Source of the DNA: Paguma larvata
Lineage: Eukaryota > Chordata > Mammalia > Carnivora > Viverridae
Reading direction: 5' to 3'
Length of the DNA stretch: 64,000 bases
Assembly (NCBI GenBank): GCA_030068075.1
Contig: CM057835.1
Coordinates: 22,407,957-22,471,956, forward strand
Positions within the stretch are counted from its first letter, which is position 1. Each line of letters starts with the position of its first letter. A program made the position numbers and the translations under genes. Of this stretch, positions 46,046-57,639 are shown piece by piece. Below the pieces are notes generated by a model. The model did no database searches. It was not told where the DNA came from and saw only the letters and a program-made list of their open reading frames with translations.

Positions 46046-46758
46046 TAACTACCAAAAATTCTCATTCAGGCAGGCGAAGGCCACACTTTCGGGATTCAGT
46101 CGGCCTCTCTCCATCTCCCATTTTGCTGCACTGTCTGATGGTTTTATGCACAGTCAGGCTGTTCCCGAACTTACCAAGATGAAGCTGACAGCCCTAAGCT
46201 TGCTTTGCCTTGGCGCCTGAAATCTAAAAAGGCCAATGTACTTTTTTTCCAGATAATTCTATTTTAAAAATCCCTTGATACAGTCTCATTGGCTAAGCCT
46301 GAGTGATGTTAATTGGTTAGCGACTCTTGAATCACAGAGGCTCAGAGCCGGAGAAAGGTGACGCTCTGTGAAAACATACAATACTATTATCAAGGATGAG
46401 GCGAGGGCTAGAAGGCAAACAAATCCTACAGATACCATCCCCTCAATTTTATCAGCCATCAAAACCATTATCTTCTTACCCGACATTCGCACGCCTCTTT
46501 ATTGGCCAGGTTTTCTTCACAGCGTTAATGGGAAGATTAAATGAGATGTCCTGCAAAACAGGGCTTTGTAACCGAGCTGTGAACAGATACAAAAGACTGT
46601 CGACGCTTCAAACTTCATAGACACACACATTATCTTGGTTCCGGACATTGCCAGATGGAAAAAGATATGTTTTATTCTGGCGGTTTGGTTGGTTTAATAT
46701 TTTTTCATACACAAAGATATAAGGCAGCGAGCTTCTCCTTCTAGATAATCAAAACTTT
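46046..46758. other. Single-copy stretch, nothing recognised
   Basis: Small opposite-strand frames at 46286-46492 and 46396-46620 overlap and lack support. Confidence 0.4.
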
Positions 46759-46985
46759 GCCTGGGTGGTTCAGTTGGTTAAGCGTCCGACTTCGGCTCAG
46801 GTCATGATCTCACGGACCATGGGTTTGAGCCCCACATCAGGCTCTGTGCTGACAGTTCAGAGCCTGGAAGCTGCTTTGGATTCTGTGTCTCCTCTGCCTT
46901 TGCCCCTCCCCTGCACATACGTGCTCGCTCGCTCTCTCTCTCTTCTCTTTCTCTCTCAAAATTAAAAAAATTAAGAAAAATTTCT
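46759..46985 (+). mobile_element. CAN-SINE
   Basis: GCCTGGGTGGTTCAGTTGGT head lacking the first few bases, CTCAGGTCATGATCTCACGG, long CT-rich tract (46920-46960) and A-rich tail. CAAAACTT and GAAAACTT beside the ends are a probable short duplication. Confidence 0.93.
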
Positions 46986-47699
46986 GCCAAGAAAACTTCA
47001 TTAATTGAGTTAAAATTTGTGGGGTTTTGTGTTTATCCTGCAAAACGTGTTTTCAAACTGTTAAGTCAGGCTTCTTTCTGGGTGTGAAAATGTCCAGATC
47101 TGACTCAGTTCCGAGGACAAAGAGAGTGGTATGAACATAGAACACTGTTGTGGGAATTTCTGTGTCTCCTCTGTCCCTGGTGAGCACGGAATCACTTGCA
47201 AATGTCTATGCTTCTTTCACTTTCTCGGTGAAATGGACAAAACTCTGCACCTGAGGTCTGCTGTAAAACCGAAATAAGCTAATCAATGACACAGGTTCAA
47301 AGTTGCAAGGGGGCTGAAACATGAAGCAGGTCAAATTAAGTGCTTCTCTACAAATGCACTAAAGGTACATCGGCAGGACAGAAGAAAGAGACTGAGCGGG
47401 CTTGTTTTAGAAAGCAAGCAAAGAAACACTTTTCTTAACGTACATTTTAAGAAACTACATAATGTCCCAGTGACTTTCCATCAAGGACTCCTGCAGAATT
47501 GGCAAAATCTATGTGACATAAGTCAATTACAATTGATTCGCTGGATCGGATTAACTCCCACACTCAGCACATTCTAGGTGTCAAGCACCGGGCCCCTGCT
47601 GCAGTTTCATGGGGCTCCCAGAGCGCCCCCTTCTGCCAGAATCTACGCCTGTGTCACCTACTCTCCAGCAGGTGGATGAACACCTTCCATTGTGTGTAG
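46986..47699. other. Single-copy stretch
   Basis: No feature recognised; 47480-47560 is repeat-free and homeodomain-word-rich (TCAATTACAATTGATT, an imperfect palindrome). Confidence 0.4.
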
Positions 47700-47860
47700 T
47701 GCCAGCTTAAAGGCACTCTTCATAAATCTCGCACCATTGGGTTCTCACAGCTGCCTGTAGGTAGAGTAACGACACTTTAAAAACAAGGAAAATGAGACTC
47801 CTAGCGACTATTTTTACCCTACATCCTTCAACCTGTGTCTGAGCGAGAACTCAGAATCTC
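47700..47860 (-). mobile_element. MIR-like relic, weak
   Basis: Reverse MIR-like order: AAAGGCACTCTTCATAAATC, GGGTTCTCACAGCTGCCTGT, AGGTAGAGTAACGACACTTT, AAAACAAGGAAAATGAGACT. Diverged and partly lost. Confidence 0.5.
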
Positions 47861-49118
47861 TGACTGTATTTCTCATCTCCTTTTAGCCCACCAAGGAGGT
47901 GCTTATTTGTTCCTGGATTATAGCATTTACCAAGACTATCTTTTTTCAGCTACATTGAGGTATAATTGGCGAAATTGTGAGAGACTATTTTCTTATCAGT
48001 CGTTTTCTATTGATGCGGGAGAGAGAGGTCTTCCTGAAAGCTGGGTCAAGTTATGTTCATCTCCAGGGTCCCTCCTCGGGCATTCACAACAGTGCCTGGG
48101 AAATTCCCGGCACTCTGGATGTGTTCGTTAGGTTAATGTTTTAAATGGTCCACACAGCATTTTGTCAACCGCCACGCCTTGTTGCGTTAGAGAGCAAGAA
48201 CAGGTACCAGCACCGACCTCAACGTTTGTCAAACTGAGACTTTCTAAGAAATCTTGGAAGTTGATTTTCTGAGCAAGAAGAGCTCCTCTGCTCTCTCTCC
48301 TTCCTTCTCCATCCCTCAGCCTCATTCGTCTAGAGGTGTTTTTCCATTAACAGAAAAAAACGGCCGCGGAGCAGTCTACTCATATTGAAGAAATGTCTCT
48401 GCTTTTAACATCTTGACTTTAGCACAGATTTTTTCTCAGAGCTGTCTTTTCCCGGTTTCTCTGGGCTATGTTTGCCTAATTTTCTATCCTTGTAATTGTC
48501 TCAGTAAAAGAACACCCCCTAGATCAGCAAATATATCACACTACATTTGCTTCTATTTATATGGGTCTATTCCACAGGAAGGGCGGAGGCATAGTTATTT
48601 ATGTCTACATCTATATATGTATATATAACCAGATTTTTTTTTTCACACAAATCTCCCTGGCTTTCCATCTCTTCAATGGAGCTTTAAAACCTCCAGGCAG
48701 ATTATATCAATGCTTCATCAGACTTCCATTGTCCGGGCAACAGACAATACTCTGAATGGTTCCAAAAGAAAATCACTACCTGCTGATAGCCAGGGTAGAT
48801 GTCACTTACCAGATGTCTGGCTTTCATTGTTGCTAACTTGTTTAATTTCTGCAACCAGCAATGAAAGTGTTTTGATCCTTCAAAGCACAATGTGCACTGT
48901 ACCAATTGATTCCAAATGGCCTCTTTTTAGATTGAATTTTTATTTTATTTGGTTGAACGATTCTCTTTCATTTAAACCTGTATTTATGTGGAAAATTCAA
49001 ATAATGCATTCCGCTTTGCATTTCAAAAAAAAAGAATCGACGTGTTTATGAAATCACTTTTGAGTTGCAATTACAGTTATTTGTCTCTGGGATACACAAC
49101 ATGTAATTGGGTCAACAC

Positions 49119-49160
49119 TGTTAATGAGCGACTAGTGTTATTGTTAATGAGCGACTAGTG
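49119..49160. repeat. 19-bp tandem duplication
   Basis: TGTTAATGAGCGACTAGTG occurs at 49119-49137 and again at 49142-49160, separated by TTAT (23-bp period); the copies are identical. Confidence 0.97.
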
Positions 49161-49566
49161 ATAGTCTCAATGTTTCGTCCCCAGCAGGTGGTAAATACAA
49201 TATGTTAAGATAGATAATTATGTTAATGTTTTAAATATCCACAGACCAAGCAAGTCATTAAAAACATAAAACTAAGAGTTTAAAAGGGACATGCGCGCCA
49301 AGTGGACTCTACATTTACGCAAAAGGAATCAGTCTCCCCTGCACAGAAATTTCATTATATAGCTCAGAGTCCAGTTCCGTTCATCAAAATGGCAAGGAAA
49401 GAAGGCTGGCTTCAACTGGTTTGGACCCTGTCAACATGGAAAAGAAATGGACCTCAGCACTTAGGGCTTGAGAGGCTTGACTCTGTAGGATAAACATCAT
49501 TCACGCAATCAACAAGAATTTTTCCATTCCACTTTGAGAAAGTCATAGTGCGGAGCACTTAAGATA

Positions 49567-49660
49567 ACAAATAGACAATGACAAATAGACAATCCGATTC
49601 CTGTCTACAAGAAGTATACAAAACCTTATGGAATGGGTAAGACAAATGGAATGGGTAAGA
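49567..49660. repeat. Two adjacent short tandem duplications
   Basis: ACAAATAGACAATG at 49567-49580 is followed by ACAAATAGACAAT at 49581-49593. ATGGAATGGGTAAGA occurs at 49628-49642 and 49646-49660 with CAA between. All copies are exact. Confidence 0.97.
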
Positions 49661-50557
49661 AGAAAGTGCGGCAGGAGTAGTTGGGAACATTTTTAGGGAG
49701 AAGGAAGTTGATACCAGAGATGCTCTAGCCTGCAACATTAGAATGCCTGACTTACAGTGATTTAACAGTGAAGACATTTTAAATCTTTCACATAGAAAGT
49801 TGGAAGTTAGGAAATTCCAGCATTGAAACAACAACTCAAAGTTGTCATCAAAGACCCCAAAGGCTGTCTTTTTCTCTTGTCCTTCTTCAAAACATCAGTA
49901 ATATATCGTATAAGGTCACCAGATGGCTGTTACAGCTCTAGACACCACATCCTTCCCACAGGCACCCCTGTGGGGGATGAGAAAAAGTGGGAAAAGAAAA
50001 ACTTACTCCAAATTCTTCTTCAAAAGGAGAAAAATATGCCCACAAATCCAACAGATTTCCCCTCACATCCTATTGACCAGAACTGTTGCTATCCTCGGCC
50101 TTTAAAGCATCAGCACTAGATAAGGGGAGTAGACCTCATGACTGCCATGAAAGACTTAGCCTGGCCATGGGCTATTAAGCGGCACTGAGAAGATTATGGG
50201 GTCCATAGGCAACAGAACTAAATCAAGTGGGTTTTGCATAATACATTTTGGCTAGTGATACTTTTGGTCACTTCATGTTTGCTCTACCCCTCAGGAGATA
50301 ATTTTGAAACAGCTCAGAATATCAAGTGTTACATCCGAGACAAATTTACTTAGCTGGCTAGATTCCACCAGTGAATCATAGAACTTTGACCTTTCCAACA
50401 TCATTGGTCCCATACCTAAATGTTCATCAGGATTATTAGGAGAGATTTCCAAAAACATCTATTACCAGATCTTACAGCAAAGTTCCAGAAGTTAGGGCCC
50501 ATGAAAATTGTCCACAGTGCTTTTAGGGCCTTCAAGGCCAGTAGATTGCTGGTTATA

Positions 50558-51060
50558 GCAGTCAGCTTTTGCTAGGCTATGCCATAGTAACAACCCCAAA
50601 CCCTGAGCAGATTACAACTACAAGGGTTGATTTCTCACTCAGGTTACATGTCAGCTATGGGTTGACCATGGGTCTCTGGCTTTGTTCAGTGCATCTTCCC
50701 TATTCTGAAGATCAAGTCCAGTGTTTCTGAGTATTTTCTAATCTTTTTATGTATTACGTGTATATCTATGCTCTCCATATAAAGAGTAAGCGTTTTTGTC
50801 CCCCGAGAACCAATTTTACCCTACTGACAGTGAATGACCCAGGCTGAAGAGATTACCACGACTCCTGTTGTCAGGTAAAGTATTGATGGGCAACCATGAG
50901 AAGGGCAAACCATAGAGGTTCTTTTGGACATGACTTATGTCATGTCTGTTCACATGCCACTGGCCAAATCAAGTCACAGGACCACCTTTGATGGTAATGG
51001 GTGACAAAGTATTCTCCTCCCCGTAGGAAGCAATGAACATTACATGACGAGTTATAGGGA
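50558..51060 (-). mobile_element. Ancient LTR-like repeat (MaLR/MLT1-like), tentative
   Basis: AGCAGTCAGCTTTTGCTAGG, GTTGATTTCTCACTCAGG, TGGGTCTCTGGCTTTG, then CTGGCCAAATCAAGTCACAG and GACAAAGTATTCTCCTCCCC recall a common mammalian repeat whose reverse reads GCTATTGCTGC...AACAACAATTTATT and ...GGCCAAAGCAAGTCACATGG. Family and orientation are from memory and not firm. Confidence 0.5.
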
Positions 51061-51305
51061 GAACAAGAATAATTAGGAATGGTAATTCAATCTAGAACTC
51101 TGGATCCTCAGGTGGAGAAGCAGAAACAAAGTAGAAATTATTATTCCAATGTCTCTAATCATAACTATCATCTATCCATCTGCAAGTAAGATGCTACAGA
51201 CCGCATCGTATGAAGAAACACAGCATCAGGGCAGAGCTAGGCAACTGACATGCTAAAATGGTTACAGTTTTTAGTTTGGGGGAAAAATTAAAATTAAAAG
51301 TGTTA

Positions 51306-51521
51306 GGGGCACCTGGGTGGCTCAGTCAGTTAAGTGTCTGACTTCAGCTCAGGTCACGATCTCGTGAGTTCAAGCCCCTCATCGGGCTCTGTGCTGACAG
51401 CTCAGAACAGAGCCCGGAGCCTGCTTTGGATTCTGCGTCTCCCCTTCGCTGCCCCTCCCTTGCTCATGCTCTGTTTCTCTCGGTCTCTCAATAATAAATA
51501 AACGTTAAAAAAAATTTTTTT
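51306..51521 (+). mobile_element. CAN-SINE
   Basis: GGGGCACCTGGGTGGCTCAG head; internal 12-bp echo CTCAGAACAGAGCCCGGAGC; CT-rich middle; AATAATAAATAAACGTT tail. The flanking AATTAAAAGTGTTA / AATTAAAAATGTTA fits a 14-bp target duplication (about 51292-51305 and 51522-51536). Confidence 0.95.
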
Positions 51522-51536
51522 TAATTAAAAATGTTA

Positions 51537-52343
51537 ATATCGCAGACAAGAACTAGTATCTATAGCTTGGACTTATACAACAGGTTCAAGAAAGAGTAGC
51601 ATATTAGAACTCAAGAAAACCATAAAATTTGAGGAAAAGCTATAGCATAAAAGGAGGCGCCATTTTATTTACTTGTGAATACTGTTATACACTAGCTGTG
51701 TCTAATTCCTGAATTCATGACTAAGAGGAGAGAGCATAGAATTATCAACATGGCACTTGACCTCTTCTCAGTTTATATGAGGAAAATGGGCTTTTATTTT
51801 CAAGAAAATATGTTTTCAAAATCATGAAAATATTTCCACATATCAATCATCTCTGAACCCTAAGACATCAGAGAGATAACATAATGAATGCCTGCTCCCT
51901 TCATTATTTTGTTTTGTATTAATGAAACCATACAATGAAATGTGCAGAGTTTTTCGCTTGTTGACCTTGATTGATTGATCTCTTTATAGCTTGCTTTCAA
52001 TCATGGACTGCCTCAAACACTGTTGTCTACAAAAGACTTTTAAAAAAAGATAAATATCCAAGTTTTTAAGCCCTGACTTAGTCCTCCTAATGTATGGCAT
52101 TTTGCAAAGCCACAAGTGCCTCCTGTTAGACATTCACACCCTCTGACAAGGAAACACCCAAACTCAAGAGCAAAATATAATAGAAGGACAAGTGAACAGA
52201 TCCTTCTCTAGTTCTAGAGCCCCTATAGTGTTGTCATTTACAAGTGTTTCTTTCTCTTCAAATTTCAGACTCCCTCACTGAAACAAACGGGGTATGTGTG
52301 AATCAGTTTCTTTGTGGACAAGGTCTACATTGAACAAGATCGC
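51537..52343. other. Single-copy stretch, nothing recognised
   Basis: No transposon, exon or RNA gene is recognised in this AT-rich 0.8 kb. Confidence 0.4.
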
Positions 52344-52548
52344 TTTTTTTAAATTTTTTTAATATTTATTCATTTTTCAGAGACTGAGCATGAGTTGGGG
52401 GGTAGGGAGCAGAGACAGAGAGGGAGACACAGAATCTGAAGCAGGCTCCAGGCTCTGAGCTGTCAGCACAGACACCAGGTTCAAACTCAAAGACCACAAG
52501 ATCATGATCTGAGCTGAAGTCAGAACTGACTGTGCCATTCAGGCACCA
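52344..52548 (-). mobile_element. CAN-SINE, partly deleted
   Basis: Minus-strand copy with T-rich tail, GAGGGAGACACAGAATCTGA and AGGCTCTGAGCTGTCAGCAC; small internal losses in the tRNA-like part and a worn head TGGTGCCTGAATGGCACAGT. No clear target duplication. Confidence 0.92.
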
Positions 52549-52779
52549 CGAGAAATGTTTTCGTAATTAAAATTAAAATTTTACCATTAGTACAAATTTT
52601 AGCAAACATTTCCTAAAATGTATTGATAACTTAAGTCAATTGTTGCTTTCTCTGAGACATAGAAAGTAGAGTGTAGGAAGTATCTTGAGACATGAAAAAT
52701 ATTTACCAAACACCCATTCATTTCTGCAACCAGTAAGGAAATTTATCAATCATATTCTCTTTGTTTGAAATATATCTTG

Positions 52780-53210
52780 AATTTGGAGGATGTCTTTCTA
52801 TTCTCACTCCCATTATTCTATTCTAAGCCACCATCATCTGCTTAGAAAACAAAAAACAGAAGCCTACAGCAAACAGTCTTCTGTCTCCATTCTCCATTCA
52901 CTCCACTCCAATCTCTACACAGTAGCCAGAGTGATCTTCCAAAAATGTAAGTATATTCATGTCACTGCTCCTCTGACATTTCCCCAGAATAATTCCACAG
53001 GTTTCAGTAATCTCAGGCTAGAGGACAAGGTCATTAACATGACTCCCCAGACATGTGGTGCTTATGTCTTATGCCTTCATAGTATCATCTTCCCATATTC
53101 AGACCCCAGAGCTCACAGTGTTGACCCATACTTCTGGGCCCTTAGTTGACTATTCCCTAACTAGTTTTACCTTCCCCACCCCTTCCAACTAGTAAAACCC
53201 TGTTCACGTG
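52780..53210 (+). mobile_element. L2 relic, sense, part 1
   Basis: ATTCTAAGCCACCATCATCT, CCATTCTCCATTCACTCCAC, CACAGTAGCCAGAGTGATCT, TCCAAAAATG and TTCATGTCACTGCTCCTCTG are diagnostic of the L2 ORF2 end. The 119-codon frame at 52790-53149 is a remnant here, not a gene. Split by a SINE at 53211. Confidence 0.82.
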
Positions 53211-53409
53211 TGGGGTGCCTGGGTAGCTCACTCCGTTGAGCTTTAGACCCTTGAATTCAGCTAAGGTCATGATCTTGCAGTTCATGGGTTCAAGCCCCAC
53301 AGCAGGCTCTGCATTGTCAATGCTTGGGATTCTCTCCCTCTGGCTCTCTCTCTCTCTGTCTCTCTCTCTCTCAATAAGTAAAACAAATAAACAAACAAAT
53401 AAAAACAAA
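53211..53409 (+). mobile_element. CAN-SINE inserted in L2, target duplication
   Basis: TGGGGTGCCTGGGTAGCTCA head, CTAAGGTCATGATCTTGCAG, simplified CTCTGTCTCTCTCTC tract and (CAAA/CAAATAAA)n tail. ACCCTGTTCACGTG before and CACCTGTTCATGTG after it show the duplicated L2 target. Confidence 0.93.
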
Positions 53410-53689
53410 AACACCTGTTCATGTGACCTGCCTTTTAGGTCTCTGTTTTTATGTTGCTTCCCCTTATAAGTTCTTCTCATACCCCTCCCGTTAAGACTAA
53501 AATAGAGACTCCTTTTGTCTGCATTCACCACACACTGACTTCCTCCAACGTAGCCTTTATCACATCGCATTATCACTGTCTGTTTCCTGATTCATATTCC
53601 TGCACACGTACACCCCCATTAGGTGAGGAACTTAATGCAGATAGGGACCATGTCTGTGCTGTTTCACCAGTTTGACTTCACAACAAGTA
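53410..53689 (+). mobile_element. L2 relic, sense, part 2
   Basis: Continues L2 to its 3' UTR: TGTGACCTGCCTTTTAGGTC, CATTCACCACACACTGACTT, ATCACATCGCATTATCACTG, TAGGTGAGGAACTTAATGCA, GATAGGGACCATGTCTGTGC. Confidence 0.75.
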
Positions 53690-53861
53690 AAGCCCTGGTT
53701 TAGCATTAGATACCTACCTGTATTTGACTCTGAGGTTTGGAATTTGCTCTCATCATAGGCTATTTACTTAACCTTCCCAGAACTCAGTTTTCTTGTTCAT
53801 AAAATGGGAATAATAATATCTACTTACAGACATATGACGTTTTGTTGTGAAAACACATAGC
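53690..53861 (+). mobile_element. MIR SINE relic
   Basis: Sense MIR: TTAGCATTAGATACC, GACTCTGAGG-like head, CTATTTACTTAACCTTCCCA, GAACTCAGTTTTCTTGTTCA, TAAAATGGGAATAATAATAT, GTTTTGTTGTGAAAAC. Confidence 0.82.
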
Positions 53862-54240
53862 TTAGCTCAGGGTGGTATAACAAAATACTATAGACTGTGT
53901 GAGCCAAACAACATTTACTTCTCACATTTCTAGAGTCTGAGAAGTCCAAGATCCAGGTGTCGACATATTCATTTCCTGGTGAGAGACCTCTTCCTGACCT
54001 GCAGACAGCTGCCTCACAGGGCAGGCAGAGAGAGAGAGAGAGAGAGAGAGCTCTGATCACTTCCTCTTCTTACAAAAGCACTCATCCCATCATCAGGGGC
54101 TCACCCTCAGGACATCGTTTAAACCTAATGATCTCCTGAAGGCTCCACCTCCAAATACCATCACATGGCAGGGGGAGGGAGTTCAACATATAAATTTGGG
54201 GGGCGTGGGAGGGGGAGTTACAAATATTCAGTCCACACAT
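53862..54240 (-). mobile_element. MLT1-like (ERVL-MaLR) LTR
   Basis: Reverse of the MLT1-type consensus: GGTATAACAAAATACTATAG, TGTGTGAGCCAAACAACATT, GAGTCTGAGAAGTCCAAGAT, CCAGGTGTCG, GGCTCACCCTCAGGACATC, ACCTAATGATCTCCTGAAGG, CTCCACCTCCAAATACCATC, TCAACATATAAATTTGGGGG, ATTCAGTCCACAC. A (GA)12 array (54027-54050) has grown inside it. Solo, non-coding. Confidence 0.8.
54027..54050. repeat. (GA)12 microsatellite
   Basis: Twelve uninterrupted GA units within the MLT1-like LTR. Confidence 0.95.
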
Positions 54241-56162
54241 ACATTTATTGTGAAAGCATCCAGCACAGTGTATGGCAATTAATGTTTCCTTCTTTCCATC
54301 CTCCTGGAGTCCAATACCATCCAATGCAACTAGTGGGTAAACTGGGAAAAATTCTGCTTTTCAGCTGAATGTTGCTTGGAGGGGAGAGTCCTACGGAAAA
54401 TGGACTGGGGCCACCACTCTCCCCGTACCCAGGAGGTGCTCTTCTCCATGTAAAATGAGCACTCAGTCATTGCTCAACTCCTCATTCTTCTACTGGAACT
54501 GAATTAGATTCCAAATGGTTATCAGCTAGATTCTTAGTAAGACTTTACAGCTTCTCCTAACACATTGCCGGACACACAATTGGTGCCGAATAAATATCTG
54601 CGGGGTAGATAGATGGTTGAATTTCTATAACCAGTTTATTGCATTTTGTTCTTAACCCAATATGGAAAAAAATATTTTATGTTGGATATTTCTGTGCCAG
54701 TGAACCTTACTTTCAGAAATGAGAGTCTAGGAACAGCTAAGCGAGGAGAAGGGGTTATTCCAGTGTTACACAGAAAGCAAAGGTAAAACCTCCCAAATTT
54801 AACATTTAACTGAGCCTAGACCATTAAAAAAAGATATTGCAATTTCTTTCACAGAACACAATCTTTAGGACAAAATAAATGCAACCAGTGGAAATGGCTA
54901 TATCTAGCAAGGATAACTTTTCCTTCTTTTCCTGTGAATCTTTACTACTTCTCTGATGTCTGCATTTACAAAGGTCATTGCTCTGAGCAAGACGCATTCA
55001 CACCTGGAGATCCTTTGTATTTGGCTTGTTTCCCTCGTTGCATAGCACATTATGTTTTCATGATATTTTAATTTCAGAGTAAAGTATGAGAGTGTATCCA
55101 GTCCACTGGCGGAGGTACATCCATGGTCCTTGGATTCTTTAACCCGTGAGGGCATGTTAGCCTAGCTTCTAATGGCCAGCACCAAGTGTGGAAGTATGGC
55201 CCTAACTTCATCCCTGATCTAGAGAATTCTGGGGTCTTTTCCAGAGCTCCCCTGGGGATTAAGGTCCAATGTGCAAGTGTGGTGGCTTGGCCTCACTGGT
55301 TGTATTCCCTGACTGGTCTCTTCCTCCCCCTTCCACACGTGACATGTGTTCCTAGCACCTCCCAAAAATTTGCCTGCACTCGAATCCTTGAATCAGGGTC
55401 TGACTCGGTGAGTACCCAAAGACAAGGCAGAAGAAAAGAGGTATCAGGAACACACTATGCAGAACCCTTTCTGTGGCTGCATCATAGAGCCTGGCTTCCT
55501 CAACCATTATTCCCTTCCTGTCAGGATTCCTTCTAGCTAAGACACTTTGGGGAAAGGAATGTGACCAAAATTGATTGTAATTCCACATGACTCAAATTCA
55601 CTGTCTGCCGGTGATGTGTTGCCTCTACTAGATGGTGAGAGTGAGAGAAGCCAGAACCTCTTTTTGGTTTGTTTTCAGCTTCTTATGCAGCAATGGCTAA
55701 TGTCATGGCTGCACAAGATCCCTAGGTTCTTGTCCAGTCGAGATGGAAGTAGCTCAGAGAACACTGCTTGCTGTCTACAGGCCCACCCAGCATGAAACCC
55801 AAATGGTCCCCTTCATTACCTCCTTAAAACAAAACGACAGCAACAAAACTGTCACATCAAGCTTTTTTCTTGTTCCATAAACAGAAGAACATGTTCTTCT
55901 TCTTGTGACACTCATCATCTCCTTGACATTTAAGGAGGTGTGGCCAGAAAAAGGGCACATGGTCCACCTATCAGAGGAGATTGCTCTATACTCAGTAAGT
56001 ATGTCTTCACTCATCCCAAATAATGGGCCACACTAGTAGTTTTAAAATGCCAGTCTGCATGTTGGTGCTACTTGTAATGAAGTCTCCGCAAGTCCAATGG
56101 AAAAACAGAGCAATAAAGACAATGCCAGGGGTTCTTCATGAGGTAAGTGTGTTCCATTAAAA
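54241..56162. other. Single-copy stretch, no gene recognised
   Basis: No firm repeat. 55320-55440 (TTTGCCTGCACTCGAATCCT, CAGGGTCTGACTC) recalls the 3' end of an old LTR but the rest is not recognised. The 116-codon frame at 55186-55536 overlaps this and has no domain. Confidence 0.4.
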
Positions 56163-56172
56163 AACTACCATC

Positions 56173-56387
56173 GGGGCGCCTGAGCAGCTCATTCAGTTAA
56201 GTGTCTGACTTCCAACTCAGGTCATGATCTCGCGGTTTGTGGGTTCAAGCCCAGCGTGGGACTCTGTGCTGACAGCTCAGAGCCTGGAGCCTACTTCTGA
56301 TTCTGTGTCTCCCTCTTTCTCTTCCCTTCTCCTGCTCATGCTCTGTGTGTCTCTCTCTCTCAGAAATAAATAACATTTAAAAATGTT
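56173..56387 (+). mobile_element. CAN-SINE with target duplication
   Basis: GGGGCGCCTGAGCAGCTCAT head, CAGGTCATGATCTCGCGG, GCTGACAGCTCAGAGCCTGG, CT-rich middle, AAATAAATAACATTT tail. AACTACCATC (56163-56172) and AACTACCATT (56391-56400) bound it. Confidence 0.95.
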
Positions 56388-56400
56388 TTTAACTACCATT

Positions 56401-56689
56401 TATCCTCATGTTTTATGTCTCTTCCTTTTGGGCTATCCAAAAATTTTTATAGAATATGATCAAAGTTTGTTACCTTTTGTTATTTGGTCACGAATCACTT
56501 TTTGAATTTTACTAATACATGAAATCTAAGAGTTTCGGAATGAGTAGCCCATAGACCCATCTTAAGACAAAATTGCAGAGCAAAAGTTTGACCATGGTGA
56601 CTTACTTCCCAGAAAGCTTACTTTTCAAGACTGCTTTGGATTTCCCTGTAGTTCCTCTTAAGACTGTCCCCTACCTCTTTGCAACTCCC
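56401..56689. other. Single-copy spacer
   Basis: No recognisable feature. Confidence 0.4.
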
Positions 56690-56980
56690 ATTGAGAATCC
56701 AACTGAATTTCTCAAGTGATATTTATTAATTATCTGCTAAGTTCCAGGTATAAGCAGGAATAACATCATTCTCTTGTTCTCAACATGCCCATAACTTAAT
56801 GAGGGAGACAGATTCCTATAAAATAAACCATAAGAGAATCTTAAGAATTATCCTAAAGAAACACTTATATGGCTAGAGAGAAGAGAATCCCTGTATTGGG
56901 TGGAAGACCTACTTCCAGAAGGGTAGTGATGCTCTGGTTTCTGGGTAAGATTCCTTGGGGAGAAAGGAAATCATGTTCCA
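56690..56980 (-). mobile_element. L2 relic, antisense
   Basis: Reversed L2 3' end: GTGATATTTATTAATTATCT, AAGTTCCAGGTATAAGCAGG, CATGCCCATAACTTAATGAG, GGAGACAGATTCCTATAAAA follow the order of the usual reversed motif (ATTTATTGAGCACC...GTGGGGGAGACAGACA). Confidence 0.6.
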
Positions 56981-57639
56981 ACCAAAAGTTACAAAATATT
57001 TTGAGAGGGACTTGGATCACTGGAATAAGCCTGCAGGCATAAACGATGCATGTGTTCATTTACACATACACATCTCCATGTGACTATTTGATAAGGAAGA
57101 TATCCAGGCTAAGTAAGAAAAATCTACGTGGACAAATACGGATGGCTATTCTTTTCTGTGCACATAATTTACCGTGTTTAGGGAAATGTTCAGCTATAAC
57201 TGGTATAGTTAGCAAAGAGGGTAGCATTCAAGTGACTATAGACTTAGAATAATGGGAAAAAGTCACAAACCCAACCACATGTTACTCTCACAGGAAAAAA
57301 AGAAAGTCATATCAGAAGGGCTTCCATAGGACTCGGACAAGTTTTAAGACATAGGTGTTAATGTTCAGGCAATAGTAAAAAATAAACAAAAAATAAAAAT
57401 CAATAAATCTAGTATGCCGTTAACATCTGGGTGTAAATCAGGATTAGGAGTATAAAGGTACCTCAGTGTCCGTGTTGGTTCATTTGTTTCTGCTCAGTAT
57501 TTAGTCCCAGAAAATCTTGAAGGGAAATACAGTACATAATCTCTAGCTTGTATGTACTTGGCTTAATAAAACCAGGTAGTTCATCCTTTGAGTACCCTTT
57601 TAATTAGATTCATGAAGGTCAGTATTTGTGGAAAATTTG
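56981..57639. other. Single-copy stretch, nothing recognised
   Basis: No transposon or exon is recognised. Confidence 0.4.

Larger units (their letters stand above)
47861..50557. other. Single-copy stretch with tandem duplications
   Basis: No gene is recognised in 2.7 kb. A scrap TACATTGAGGTATAATTGGC near 47951 recalls the start of a reversed L1 3' UTR. 48890-49110 is AT-rich, repeat-free and could be a conserved element. A 113-codon plus frame at 48710-49051 has no domain and ends in an A-rich run. Confidence 0.4.

Noticed and set aside
52790..53149. 119-codon plus-strand open frame
   Set aside because: It lies wholly in an L2 relic and does not follow the L2 protein without breaks.
53157..53576. 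139-codon minus-strand open frame
   Set aside because: It runs through the CAN-SINE and the L2 relic in antisense; the Arg/Glu-rich part is the translated CT tract.
56143..56151. GAG|GTAAGTGTG as a plus-strand exon end
   Set aside because: GTAAGT is expected about thirty times on both strands in 64 kb, and no acceptor or open segment supports this one.
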